Assembly (NCBI RefSeq): GCF_020687205.1
Contig: NZ_JAJEQE010000031.1
Coordinates: 1 to 37,363, forward strand
Reading direction: 5' to 3'
From: Hominisplanchenecus faecis
GTDB lineage: Bacteria > Bacillota > Clostridia > Lachnospirales > Lachnospiraceae
Length of the DNA stretch: 37,363 bases
Part shown: positions 26,601 to 33,888 of the stretch, piece after piece
How the letters are laid out: each line of letters opens with the position of its first letter
Numbering within the stretch: position 1 is the first letter of the stretch
Position numbers and translations under genes: made by a program
The notes under the pieces: generated by a model
Database searches by the model: none
Told to the model about the DNA's origin: nothing
The model's input: only the letters and a program-made list of their open reading frames with translations

Positions 26601-27018
26601 TGCAAAAGGCAAAGCAAAGAGCAGCGTGAAAATCGCAAAAACCATCAAAGCAAACGGTAAAACTTACAAAGTAACCGCTATTGCAGCCAATGCCCTGAAA
26701 GGCAATAAAAAAGTAACTTCCGTAAGCATCGGCAGCAACGTAGAAAAGATCGGAAAGAAGGCATTTGCAAATTGCACGAAACTGAAAACCGTTACGGTAA
26801 ACGGAAACAAACTGAAGACCATCGGACAGAGTGCTTTCTCAGGAGATAAGAACTTAAAGGTCGTAAACCTGAAGAAAGCAAAAACACTGAAAACCGTTGG
26901 AAAATCAGCCTTCAAGGGTGTTTCAAAGAAGATAACGGTTAGAGTGCCAAAGAATAAAAAAGCAGCTTATGTAAGAATCTTCAAAAAAGGCGGGATCGCA
27001 GCCAATAAAATTAAATAA
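23668..27018 (+). CDS. Secreted exo-alpha-sialidase (GH33) with FIVAR-like and BspA-type LRR regions
   Basis: 1116 residues; releases terminal sialic acid from mucin-type glycans outside the cell. A signal peptide covers residues 1 to about 35. The catalytic propeller has FRIP at 66-69 (first triad Arg), Asp boxes STDNGKTW (103-110), TYDDGFTW and SDDNGKTW, the SEV acid/base-region Glu, FFRSG (second Arg) and QYSCMSEL/GLLWENGG near residue 490. After a roughly 200-residue beta-rich stretch come two helical FIVAR-like repeats (about 820-930), an Asn/Asp/Gly linker, and a BspA-type LRR_5 block (about 985-1105). There is no N-terminal CBM40 and no LPXTG anchor. A TTG 36 bases upstream is less likely than the ATG at 23668 (AAGGAGGAAACT). 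Confidence 0.93.
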   Translation: MKKNEKRKLWKQGLGTALVCGLAVAVFPAAKADAADLLKAGPINTTAEHVTQNQPFAERTAGSQYFRIPAFIVTQKGNLLAAADARYSTTGDGGGLDTIASVSTDNGKTWNYSFPLYFPDSDGYIGNTATTIIDPALVQGKDGEIYCIADVNPTGVTTMGGYKAPGEGTGYVKVNGKDYLAVTDNYDNVNTQPKDDDATTYAYYVGDWDENGYARILKRSDHSETEYGVDKWYNLYKVENGEYKDTLTQKQVNSNTDIQQNIFYKGSALHVYNTGYMMYAKTYDDGFTWTDPEILNPQIKRPTKETALLVSPGQGLLTSDGTIVIPFYDHGDGEENASIIWSDDNGKTWERSNDVPGAAAGGYWSSESEVVELSDGTLRMFFRSGQGVVCYSDAVRNTSGDYVFTKPVKTGVSCTSTCNVTAISYSKTIDGKQAILVAAPGGSGRANGKIFTFLVEEDKTLTLKNSYSVNSGTYQYSCMSELKNGTVGLLWENGGGSIRYDNYDIAQLAADGYINDLELGVELTRNETYTRSYQVAEEHKTGITTEADQKIADVNYAKVDGVEKEVVPMYAHIANNNSDLSSFAAKNDISLNLTDAEFTFTSTGTANVYAVYNENKKVYLTNESGANSFFSAAAKNNMLVTPTDGSDTFRICKENGERYVIFYYTNMDFNANRLYNASFTAGTYEVVLLEKKDKAEAGDIVPGYQRVSKVTSGKKYLIANIFNKDNKDHVIVLYPTNGTGNQTKLLGAAEKRITPTEATVTIKANEIGRTTTVIDGVTYNIVCDEPATVNDKTTLSTDAQVAERTYLEKDYPEGTFAKSGIAEAIAKAKEVAQKEKVTKLEIKEADDALKKALGKLDEVKASGKTEVQTKIAQAAEKKEADYTKESWANFAKAKRDAEMAFASETATAKQLKDAADALDIAMKALEAKKPDNNNDNNNGNNGNNNSQIPAIGSVIADASGIFNYKVTGNDTVEVKNMTAKGKAKSSVKIAKTIKANGKTYKVTAIAANALKGNKKVTSVSIGSNVEKIGKKAFANCTKLKTVTVNGNKLKTIGQSAFSGDKNLKVVNLKKAKTLKTVGKSAFKGVSKKITVRVPKNKKAAYVRIFKKGGIAANKIK

Positions 27019-27563
27019 TGAAAAAACAATTTATAGTAATAGTGTTAGTGGTTCTTGTAAGTTTAATTGTTGATTATGGAATAAGGGGATATTATTATCC
27101 TCAAAAGGATGATTTTGAATCAAGTGGTACTGGATGGATTCTTAAAAAGGGAGCACCGGAATTTGGAACAACTGTCAATGTGAATTTTTCAGGAGAAAAA
27201 AGTCATTATATTTTTAAAACATTCAAGGCAAATGATGATGGTATATGTGGAAAAATAATAGTTAATGGAAATAATGTGCTTTTAAGTACAGAAACGTTTC
27301 TGGGTATACTTCGTGAAGGCCAAGAATATTTTGATGCAAGCTTTACGATGGAAAATCTTGTTTTACTTATATCAGAAGATGCTAAGAGCTTTATAATGTT
27401 ATTTCAGAGTACGGAAAATGATAGATTTGGTATTGGTAAGAGTGGAACGATGATGCTGGTATACCCTGCCGCTTCAAAAGAGCAGGCTTTAGAGAAATTG
27501 TGGGATGCTCTTCCGAAATCAACTACATTACAGCGACGGTTGGTAGAGCTTGACTGGAAATAA
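27018..27563 (+). CDS. Hypothetical membrane-anchored or secreted protein coupled to sialidase
   Basis: 181 residues, not recognised. An N-terminal membrane segment (about 5-22) is followed by a soluble region (KGAPEFGTTVNVNFSGEKSHYIFKTFKAND..., and a helical end ALEKLWDALPKSTTLQRRLVELDWK). The start ATG overlaps the sialidase stop (TAATG) and has no ribosome site of its own, so translation is likely coupled. Its codon use is more A/T-rich than the sialidase, hinting at a separate origin. No terminator lies between the two genes. Confidence 0.6.
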   Translation: MKKQFIVIVLVVLVSLIVDYGIRGYYYPQKDDFESSGTGWILKKGAPEFGTTVNVNFSGEKSHYIFKTFKANDDGICGKIIVNGNNVLLSTETFLGILREGQEYFDASFTMENLVLLISEDAKSFIMLFQSTENDRFGIGKSGTMMLVYPAASKEQALEKLWDALPKSTTLQRRLVELDWK

Positions 27564-27663
27564 TTTGTCTTGTAATAGAGGAGCAGAAATTAGAAGAAGC
27601 TTTTCTGTAAAAGGCAAATAAGCAACAGACAGAAAGCAGAAAAACGTAAGCGGGAGGAAGCAT

Positions 27664-27708
27664 AAAAATGTGCAGGCAGAGAAAAACTCAAAGCCTGCAC
27701 ATTTTTTG
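27664..27708. terminator. Terminator downstream of the sialidase unit
   Basis: Stem 27664-27677 with 27693-27706 (14 pairs: A-run, TGTGCAGGC and its complement, T-run), 15-base loop. Symmetric A/T flanks would let it end transcripts from both strands, including the anti-sigma gene on the minus strand. Confidence 0.85.
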
Positions 27709-27722
27709 AAATTTAACCAAAT

Positions 27723-27871
27723 CAAGGAAGTCCCCAGCTTCAATTGCGAAAAGCAATAAGCAGTGGGTGGGGACTTCCTTGTATCAGGAGGAGTGCAAGC
27801 TCTTTCTGATAAACTGCGGAGCAGTTATTTGGTTATGAGGAAGTAGCAAAGCGGATTGCGAATATCCGCTT
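27723..27871. repeat. Cluster of inverted repeats
   Basis: In this 150-base stretch I count four successive stems: 27723-27736/27768-27781 (perfect 14 bp, with inner GCTT/AAGC and ATTGC/GCAAT stems), TATCAG/CTGATA (27782-27787/27806-27811), AACTGC/GCAGTT (27812-27817/27821-27826), and AAGCGGAT/ATCCGCTT (27849-27856/27864-27871). None has a terminator T tract. It sits between convergent genes; nature unknown (structured RNA, or folded remnant of a mobile element). Confidence 0.6.
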
Positions 27872-27919
27872 GACTTGATAAAAATAATTGGTTTCAGAAT
27901 TCAGGTTAAAAATTGAAGA

Positions 27920-28513
27920 CTAATTAAAACTGCGTGGATCCGGATATTTATCAGGAGAAGTACTATATCCATTCTGATATTTAACGGTCATGTAAATTGT
28001 TTCATCGCCGTTTTCGATTTTGACATAGCAGACATTGTCCTTGTCGAATTTGTCGGTGATTTCGATTTTCTGATTTTTATAATAAACCCATACGCTGTCA
28101 TCATCGAGATATTCTACGTCCGGTGCGTTTAGTTCCTCCATAATTTCGTCTTCGGTCAGAGGACGTTCGTTTCCGTCTGCATCGAAGGCAACACCGCCTC
28201 CGCCCTGAGTGACGGTGTTTCCGTCGGTATCTTTGTATTCAAGAGAATAAGAACCGTCGTCGGTATTTAAATCAAGAGTGGCACTTGTCTGGTCACCGTG
28301 CATCCAAAGCTGGATAGTTCGCTGGATTCCGCCGACATTTGCCGCGTAAGCCGTTCCTGTTCCGCCAACGATCACGCAGACTGCGATTGCAGCCGCCGCA
28401 AGTTTCATTTTCTGCTGTTTTCTTAATTTTACCATATATTTGACCTCCCCTTCAGAGATATCGGAGGTATGCAAAACCGAAAAGGCCTGTTTGTATTTTT
28501 CTTTATTCGTCAT
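27920..28513 (-). CDS. Probable membrane-anchored anti-sigma factor
   Basis: 197 residues in an inward N-terminal (about 1-35), one membrane segment (about 36-57, LAAAAIAVCVIVGGTGTAYAA), and an extracytoplasmic domain of about 140 residues (WMHGDQTSATLDLNTDDGSYSLEY..., VEYLDDDSVWVYYKNQKIEITDKF). It overlaps the upstream ECF sigma gene by 11 bases, the usual sigma/anti-sigma arrangement. No zinc HxxxCxxC motif is seen, so it is not a ZAS-type anti-sigma; role inferred from context. Confidence 0.7.
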   Translation of the reverse strand: MTNKEKYKQAFSVLHTSDISEGEVKYMVKLRKQQKMKLAAAAIAVCVIVGGTGTAYAANVGGIQRTIQLWMHGDQTSATLDLNTDDGSYSLEYKDTDGNTVTQGGGGVAFDADGNERPLTEDEIMEELNAPDVEYLDDDSVWVYYKNQKIEITDKFDKDNVCYVKIENGDETIYMTVKYQNGYSTSPDKYPDPRSFN

Positions 28514-28985
28514 TTTCCCATTCCTCCCTCAGTGCTGTTTTCAGAAGAGAGCGTCCGCGTGACAGGCGTGTTTTTACGTTGCTTTCCGAGAGCTTTAAAA
28601 TATCGGCGATTTCCCTGACGGAATAATCTTCATAATAAAATAAATGAATAACGATGCGATATTTTTCGGGAAGTTTCAGAACTTCTTCGAATAAATTCTC
28701 AGATTCCGGATTTTCAAAAGTTAACGTTTCTATATAATCCTCCAGCGAACGTCTGTTACGCCGCCAGAAAGCAAGCGTTGTATTTTTCGCTTTATTGATT
28801 ACGATACGGATCAGCCACGCACGGATATGCTGCTCATCTTCAAAATCTTTGCTTGTCGTGTAATACTGGATCAATGTATCCTGAACAACATCTTCTGCAT
28901 CTGCCTGATTTTTACAGATGTTAAAGGCGATGGCGTAGAGATTGTTCTGATAGCGTTCGATCAGTTCCTGTACAGGTTGTCTCAT
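28503..28985 (-). CDS. ECF-type RNA polymerase sigma factor
   Basis: 160 residues from the ATG at 28985, which follows TTAGGAGTACTC. Sigma-2 region: LYAIAFNICKNQADAEDVVQDTLIQYY and IRAWLIRIVINKAKN; sigma-4: LPEKYRIVIHLFYYEDYSVREIADILKLSESNVKTRLSRGRSLLK. No sigma-3. A longer in-frame start at 29030 falls inside the TIR of the adjacent MITE and has no ribosome site. Upstream promoter region is interrupted or re-supplied by that element, so autoregulation may be altered. Confidence 0.9.
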   Translation of the reverse strand: MRQPVQELIERYQNNLYAIAFNICKNQADAEDVVQDTLIQYYTTSKDFEDEQHIRAWLIRIVINKAKNTTLAFWRRNRRSLEDYIETLTFENPESENLFEEVLKLPEKYRIVIHLFYYEDYSVREIADILKLSESNVKTRLSRGRSLLKTALREEWENDE

Positions 28986-29012
28986 GAGTACTCCTAAAAT
29001 ATAAAATTTGAT

Positions 29013-29154
29013 GTAACTGTTCAGAGCCAACCTCCAAAATGCTACGCATTTCGTCGGTGTGGCGTATCCGCCAAATAAAATTTCAAAAACAGTTTTAAAA
29101 ATGCAAGCATTTTATACCTGTTTTTTGAAATTTTGCTTGGCTCTGAACAGTTAC
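29013..29154. mobile_element. MITE-like element with 18-bp perfect TIRs and 8-bp target duplication
   Basis: TIRs GTAACTGTTCAGAGCCAA at 29013-29030 and exact complement at 29137-29154; direct repeat AATTTGAT flanks both sides (29005-29012 and 29155-29162). The interior (about 106 bases) has a second near-palindrome (AAATTTCAAAAACAG with CTGTTTTTTGAAATTT) and no ORF. GTAA ends with 8-bp duplication fit the IS66 pattern (inference), so it would be mobilised in trans by an IS66-type transposase. It lies 28 bases upstream of the sigma gene start. The gap 29163-29323 beyond it holds no feature I can support. Confidence 0.88.
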
Positions 29155-29329
29155 AATTTGATAACAATTCATTGCAGATTGAAGTATTTGCTGCCTGAAT
29201 CGTAAAAATTGCAAGTCCTTGATCAAGGTGCTTTCAATTATAATACAAATCAGCAGGAAAAAAGGTTACAAAAAAGTATTTTCGTTTATAAATTTTTGGA
29301 TTGATTATGATAGACAGGACAGAATGATT

Positions 29330-29597
29330 ATGGAAAAAGGAAAACTGACAGAAAAAGAAAAAATACTTGCAGAGATGTTGTATGATGCCGATCACAGTCG
29401 GAAATGATGTATGGATTGGAGCCGGCGTGTGCGTTATGCCGGGTGTTACAATCGGAAACAATGTTGTGATCGGCAGCGGAAGTGTTGTCGTGAAAGATAT
29501 TCCGGATAATGTGGTAGCAGTTGGAAATCCGGCGAAGGTGATCAAGACACTGGATGCAGAGAAGTTCAGAAAAGAACCTTCTGATTTACAGAAATAA
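29330..29597 (+). pseudogene. Deletion-scarred maltose/galactoside-type O-acetyltransferase
   Basis: The N-terminal end of a maltose O-acetyltransferase ([16 protein letters not shown], after ATG at 29330 or 29324) joins in a different frame to the C-terminal left-handed beta-helix ([56 protein letters not shown]). The junction is near 29387-29395 and roughly 100 codons of the usual 180-190 are missing, with a frame change. The product cannot form the active trimer. Neither piece is functional; listed as a pseudogene. Confidence 0.8.
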
Positions 29598-29652
29598 GAA
29601 TTTTTGATAAGATTAAGTCAGCAGAGAAAAGGGGATTTTCGGGGGAATTGAT

Positions 29653-31272
29653 ATGGGAATGTTTTTAAACAGTATTGAGCCATATGATAAATACAAAACA
29701 ATTACGAAAGGTCTTTATTTTGTAGACAAAACAGAGCTGCTGGAAGAATTAATACCGGCTCTGGAACAGGAACAGAGATTTTTCTGTATCACAAGACCAA
29801 GGCGTTTTGGAAAAACGGTTATGGCGAATATGATAGCATCTTTTTTTGAAAAATCGGAGGGCGGTTCCGATATTTTTGACAGACTTAAAATTTCAGAATA
29901 TCCAAAATATAAAGAGCATTTAAATAAACATGATGTGGTATATATTGATTTCAGTGAAATGCCGAAAGAATGTGATAGCTATAAAAAATATATTTCTCGC
30001 ATTGAAGAGGGAATATATTATGATTTAAGAGAAAAATATTCGGATTTGTATTTAAAGCAGGAAGATGCTATATGGGATATTTTTTCGAAAATATTCAATG
30101 AAACAAAAAAGAAATTTATTTTTGTTATGGATGAATGGGATGCGGTATTTCACATGTCATTTATGACAGAAAAGAACAGAGAAGACTATCTGCTTTTTTT
30201 GAAATTATTATTAAAAGGACAGAGTTATGTTGAGCTTGCCTATATGACAGGGGTGTTGCCGATTGCAAAATATTCCGACGGATCGGAATTGAATATGTTT
30301 CTAGAATATAATATGGCAACACGTATTCGTTTCAGTGAGTATTTTGGATTTTCAAATAAAGAAGTAGATAAGTTGTATGAAAAATATCTTCAGAATACAA
30401 AAAAGCCTCAAATTGACCGAGAGGGTTTGAGGGAATGGTATGACGGTTATCACACAGCATCCGGTCAGAGATTGTATAATCCGCGTTCGGTTGTATGTGC
30501 ATTGTCCGATAATCAGCTGTCAAATTACTGGGTCAGCTCAGGAAAATATGATTCCGTATTCAGCTATGTTAAAAACAATATAGATGACGTACAGGAAGAT
30601 TTGGTTCTCATGTTTGCAGGAGAAAAAATACCATCGGGTATTGAGGAATATGCAGCAACGGCACAGCAGCTCGATACAAAGGAAGAAATATATTCGGCGA
30701 TGGTTGTTTATGGGTTATTGACGTATGATAATGGCTGCGTGTTTATTCCAAATAAAGAGTTACAGGGAAGCTATGCATCTATGATGAAAAAGGAAAAATC
30801 CCTGGGATATATATACAGACTTGCAAATATTTCTAATAAAATGTTACAGGCGACTTTAAATAAAGATACAGATACTATGGCTGAAATTTTGCAATATGCA
30901 CATAATACGGAAACGCCAATCTTATCTTATAATAATGAGGTGGAATTATCGGCGATTGTAAATCTGGTTTATCTTTCTGCAAGAGATTTTTATAGGATAG
31001 AAAGAGAAGATAAAGCTGGAAAAGGATTTGTGGACTTTATTTTTTATCCTGTCAGATATGAAGATAAGGGCATTATATTGGAATTAAAAGTGGATCAGAC
31101 ACCAGAAGAAGCTATCAAACAGATTAAAGAAAAAGATTATATATTACGTTTCAAAGGAAAACTGGGAGAACACAGACAATGCCCGCAAAATATTCTGGCA
31201 GTGGGGATTTCATATGATAAAATAACAAAAAAACATACCTGTAAAATAGAAGAATTATTAATAAATAGCTAA
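29653..31272 (+). CDS. AAA-ATPase-like/PD-(D/E)XK nuclease-fold protein
   Basis: 539 residues of the AAA-ATPase_like + PDDEXK_9 (DUF1703) family common in gut Firmicutes and Bacteroidetes, function unknown. N-terminal P-loop ITRPRRFGKTVMANMI (about residues 46-62), VIYIDFSEMP and FVMDEWDAVF (Walker B-like) belong to the ATPase. Near the C-terminus GKGFVDFIFYPVRYEDKGIILELKVDQTPEEA shows the PD-(D/E)XK core. Low-GC relative to the core genes, as is usual for this mobile-associated family. Ribosome site GGGGGAATTG. Not obviously linked to neighbours. The 31273-31392 stretch downstream holds nothing I can name. Confidence 0.88.
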   Translation: MGMFLNSIEPYDKYKTITKGLYFVDKTELLEELIPALEQEQRFFCITRPRRFGKTVMANMIASFFEKSEGGSDIFDRLKISEYPKYKEHLNKHDVVYIDFSEMPKECDSYKKYISRIEEGIYYDLREKYSDLYLKQEDAIWDIFSKIFNETKKKFIFVMDEWDAVFHMSFMTEKNREDYLLFLKLLLKGQSYVELAYMTGVLPIAKYSDGSELNMFLEYNMATRIRFSEYFGFSNKEVDKLYEKYLQNTKKPQIDREGLREWYDGYHTASGQRLYNPRSVVCALSDNQLSNYWVSSGKYDSVFSYVKNNIDDVQEDLVLMFAGEKIPSGIEEYAATAQQLDTKEEIYSAMVVYGLLTYDNGCVFIPNKELQGSYASMMKKEKSLGYIYRLANISNKMLQATLNKDTDTMAEILQYAHNTETPILSYNNEVELSAIVNLVYLSARDFYRIEREDKAGKGFVDFIFYPVRYEDKGIILELKVDQTPEEAIKQIKEKDYILRFKGKLGEHRQCPQNILAVGISYDKITKKHTCKIEELLINS

Positions 31273-31392
31273 GTAAAAAAGGAAGAAAAAGTGAGGTATG
31301 AATCAGATTTATCGATATTATGGCAGGGAGGGAAATTGATATAGATAATTGTTTTCTATGGTTGTGCCTTGAGTTAAAATAACATAAAACAG

Positions 31393-31420
31393 TTGATTAT
31401 TTTAAAATTTATGCTATAAT
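31393..31420 (+). promoter_or_regulatory. Promoter of the cobalamin-riboswitch operon
   Basis: TTGATT (31393-31398), 16-base spacer, TATAAT (31415-31420), about 75 bases upstream of the riboswitch. Confidence 0.65.
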
Positions 31421-31499
31421 TTGGAAATGTAAATAACAGTCAGATATAAATGATAGGTTATAGGGTAATTATCGGACTGTTAGGAACGAATATTTGAAA

Positions 31500-31690
31500 T
31501 AGAATAAGAAGCAGCTGGTGCTGCCGCAAGGCGGAGAATAGGGAAACAGGTGAAAGACCTGTGCGATCTCGTCACTGTAAACAGGAGTGTGTTGCTTATT
31601 ATGCCACTGAGATATCGGGAAGGCGGCAATGTGCGTTAAAACTGTAAGCCAGGAGACCTGCCAGACTGTGGTGCGGGGAATAGATATTCC
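31500..31690 (+). ncRNA. Cobalamin (B12) riboswitch
   Basis: Diagnostic pieces: GAATAGGGAAACAGGTGAAA (31536-31555), CACTGT (31573-31578 region), and the B12 box AAGCCAGGAGACCTGCC (31646-31662). Ends are approximate. In this class B12 binding normally lowers expression of transport or synthesis genes. It precedes the cbiK-like lipoprotein gene and the whole transport operon. Confidence 0.9.
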
Positions 31691-31777
31691 AGGTCACGAG
31701 GATTGATTGTACCGAATTGAAATAGAAACAGCGAAGCCGAAGAAATTCTGGTTTGGCTGTTGTTATCCAGTATACAG

Positions 31778-31810
31778 TCCAACGACGTGTGTTCGTTGGA
31801 TTTTCTTTTT
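31778..31810 (+). terminator. Riboswitch-linked terminator
   Basis: Eight-bp perfect stem TCCAACGA/TCGTTGGA (31778-31785/31793-31800), 7-base loop, T-rich tail (TTTTCTTTTT). It lies between the B12 aptamer and the first gene and is the likely expression platform. Confidence 0.8.
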
Positions 31811-31863
31811 CTCCCAAATCTTATTTGTTTCAAATAAAAGTATTATTTTGGGAGGAAAGGCAA

Positions 31864-33126
31864 ATGAAGAAAAAACTGGTAACGATTTTATGTGTAACAA
31901 CAATTACAGCATCTATGCTGGCAGGATGCGGAAGCAAAACAGCAGAGACAACTGCTCCGACAGAGACAACTGCAGTAACCGAGACAGCAGCAGCTACCGA
32001 AGCGGCAACAACCGAGGCAGCTTCTGAAACAGCAGCAGCTACGGAAGCAGAAGATGATCAGGCAGCAGCAGATAAAGTAGCAGCTCTGATCGATGCAATT
32101 TATGTTCAGGAAAGAAATGAGAACACAGACGAGCAGTGTAAAGAAGCAAAAGAAGCATGGGATGCTCTGACAGATGCTCAGAAAGAACTGGTTGAAGGCG
32201 AAGAAGCTGATCCGGATTATTTCGGAAGAGATACCGGTGATGCATCCAAAGATGATCCGCGCAATGGTGATGAGATCGGTGAAAACGAACTCCTGGTTGT
32301 AAGCTTTGGTACTTCTTTCAATGACAGCCGTGTTGCTGATATTAAAGGTATTGAAGATGCACTGCAGGCTGCAAATCCGGACTGGTCTGTAAGAAGAGCA
32401 TTCACAGCACAGATCATTATCAATCACATCCAGGCTCGTGATGATGAGCACATCGACAACATGGATCAGGCTCTGGAACGTGCCGTAAATAATGGCGTTA
32501 AAAATCTGGTTATTCAGCCTACACATCTGATGCATGGTGCAGAGTATGACGAACTGATGGATGCCGTAGATGCATATAAAGATAAATTTGAATCTGTAAA
32601 AGTAGCAGAACCGCTGCTGGGTGAGGTCGGAGATGATGCAGATACTGTAAACGATGATAAAAAAGCAGTAGCAGAAGCAATCACTTCTGAAGCAGTAGCA
32701 ACAGCAAATTATGATTCCCTGGATGCAGCAAAAAAAGACGGTGTTGCATTTGTATTCATGGGACATGGAACTTCTCATACAGCAAAAGTTTCCTACAGCC
32801 AGATGCAGGCTCAGATGAAAGAGCTTGGTTATGAAAATGTATTTATTGGAACCGTTGAAGGCGAACCGGAAGAGACAGCATGCGAAGAAGTCATCAAAGC
32901 TGTATCTGCAGCAGGATACAAAAAAGTAATCCTTCGTCCGCTGATGGTTGTAGCAGGAGATCATGCAAACAACGATATGGCAGGCGATGATGACGATTCT
33001 TGGAAGAGCCAGTTTGAGGCATCCGGAGAATTCGACAGCATCGATACACAGATCGCAGGTCTGGGTGAGATCAAAGCAATTCAGGATCTCTACGTTGCCC
33101 ATACAGCAGACGCTATGAACGAGTAA
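31864..33126 (+). CDS. CbiK-like cobalt/metal chelatase lipoprotein
   Basis: 420 residues. Lipobox LAGC with C22 after a signal segment puts it on the outer face of the membrane. A Thr/Ala/Glu-rich tether (about 25-65) and a helical piece ending DPDYFGRDTG precede the CbiK chelatase domain from about 137 (LLVVSFGTSFNDSRVADI..., IQPTHLMHGAEYDELMDAV, FVFMGHGTSH with H301, VVAGDHANND with H367). CbiK puts cobalt into sirohydrochlorin in the cytoplasm; an external form has precedent in periplasmic CbiK-P of Desulfovibrio, which binds heme. Here the active His pair is kept. Ribosome site GGGAGGAAAGGC; B12 riboswitch upstream. Confidence 0.85.
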   Translation: MKKKLVTILCVTTITASMLAGCGSKTAETTAPTETTAVTETAAATEAATTEAASETAAATEAEDDQAAADKVAALIDAIYVQERNENTDEQCKEAKEAWDALTDAQKELVEGEEADPDYFGRDTGDASKDDPRNGDEIGENELLVVSFGTSFNDSRVADIKGIEDALQAANPDWSVRRAFTAQIIINHIQARDDEHIDNMDQALERAVNNGVKNLVIQPTHLMHGAEYDELMDAVDAYKDKFESVKVAEPLLGEVGDDADTVNDDKKAVAEAITSEAVATANYDSLDAAKKDGVAFVFMGHGTSHTAKVSYSQMQAQMKELGYENVFIGTVEGEPEETACEEVIKAVSAAGYKKVILRPLMVVAGDHANNDMAGDDDDSWKSQFEASGEFDSIDTQIAGLGEIKAIQDLYVAHTADAMNE

Positions 33127-33150
33127 TAAGTAATACATAATACATGAGAT

Positions 33151-33179
33151 GTACCTCGCAGCAGGAATGTCAGAGGTAT
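33151..33179 (+). promoter_or_regulatory. Intercistronic RNA hairpin, copy 1
   Basis: GTACCTC (33151-33157) pairs with GAGGTAT (33173-33179) around a 15-base loop GCAGCAGGAATGTCA. It lies between the cbiK-like gene and the small lipoprotein. A second copy with compensating base changes is at 36529-36557. Confidence 0.6.
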
Positions 33180-33218
33180 TCTTGAAAAAAGAAGCAAAAC
33201 AGAAGGACAGGAACAAAA

Positions 33219-33806
33219 ATGAAGAAAAGAATCATTACATTAGCAGGATTAATGGCACTTAGCTGTGCACTGGCAGTTGGCTGCGGAAACAGCACAAGCC
33301 AGACAGAAACACAGAGTGCTGCACAGACAGAGGCAGCTTCTGAAACACAGGTACAGACCGAAGAAACACAGGAGGCAGAGAGTGCAGCGGAAACGACCGC
33401 AGACACAGAGGCAACAGAAGCCGCTGCAACACTGGAAGATGGAACGTACACTGCTGATTTTAATACAGACAGCAGTATGTTCCAGGTCAATGAAATGTAT
33501 GATGGAAAAGGAACTCTGACCGTAAAAGACGGAAAGATGACCATTCATATCACGCTGCGTTCTACAAACATTGTAAATCTGTATCCGGGACTTGCAGAAG
33601 ATGCACAGAAAGATGGAGCAGAACTGCTGCAGCCAGTTGTGGAAACCGTAGATTATAATGACGGTGAACCGGCAGAAGAAGTGAATGCATTTGATGTTCC
33701 TGTTCCGGCTATCGACGAGGAATTTGATCTGGCACTGATCGGAACAAAAGGAAAATGGTATGACCATAAAGTCAGCGTTTCCAATCCGGTAAAAGCAGAA
33801 GAATAA
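33219..33806 (+). CDS. Small lipoprotein with NEAT-like beta-rich domain
   Basis: 195 residues. Signal segment with lipobox AVGC (C22), a Thr/Glu/Gln-rich tether (about 25-70), then a beta-rich domain: LEDGTYTADFNTDSSMFQVNEMYDGKGTLTVKDGKMTIHITLRSTNIVNLYPGLAEDAQKDGAELLQP... . The DGTYT...KGTLTVKDGKMTIHI pattern resembles NEAT-type (iron-transport-associated) and other Ig-like binding domains, but I see no sure heme motif, so this is a fold-level guess. It may hold a tetrapyrrole or metal ligand for the chelatase and transporter in the same operon. Confidence 0.65.
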   Translation: MKKRIITLAGLMALSCALAVGCGNSTSQTETQSAAQTEAASETQVQTEETQEAESAAETTADTEATEAAATLEDGTYTADFNTDSSMFQVNEMYDGKGTLTVKDGKMTIHITLRSTNIVNLYPGLAEDAQKDGAELLQPVVETVDYNDGEPAEEVNAFDVPVPAIDEEFDLALIGTKGKWYDHKVSVSNPVKAEE

Positions 33807-33824
33807 AAAATATCAGATTTTGCG

Positions 33825-33869
33825 AAAAGCTGCTGCGATATGTATCTACATATTTTGCAGCAGCTTTTT
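33825..33869 (+). terminator. Intra-operon terminator
   Basis: Stem AAAAGCTGCTGC/GCAGCAGCTTTT (33825-33836/33857-33868) with a further inner stem ATATGT/ACATAT and a T run. It is only a few bases before the next ribosome site, so it likely attenuates expression of the downstream transport genes relative to cbiK and the lipoprotein. Confidence 0.8.
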
Positions 33870-33888
33870 ATCTTGAAAAGGAGAAATC

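Noticed and set aside
27723-27781. Possible terminator of the anti-sigma gene
   Set aside because: A strong stem but without a T tract on either strand; the stem at 27664-27706 is a better terminator.
31921-32058. Thr/Ala/Glu repeats in the CbiK-like protein as a phase-variable or functional repeat
   Set aside because: Degenerate low-complexity lipoprotein tether; the DNA is not an exact tandem repeat and a similar tether occurs in the next lipoprotein.
31888-33216. Long cysteine/phenylalanine-rich open frame on the minus strand (442 codons)
   Set aside because: Mirror image of the CbiK-like gene; composition (Cys, Phe, Ile runs) is the reverse-strand shadow of Ala/Glu/Lys codons, and the plus strand has motifs, lipobox and ribosome site.
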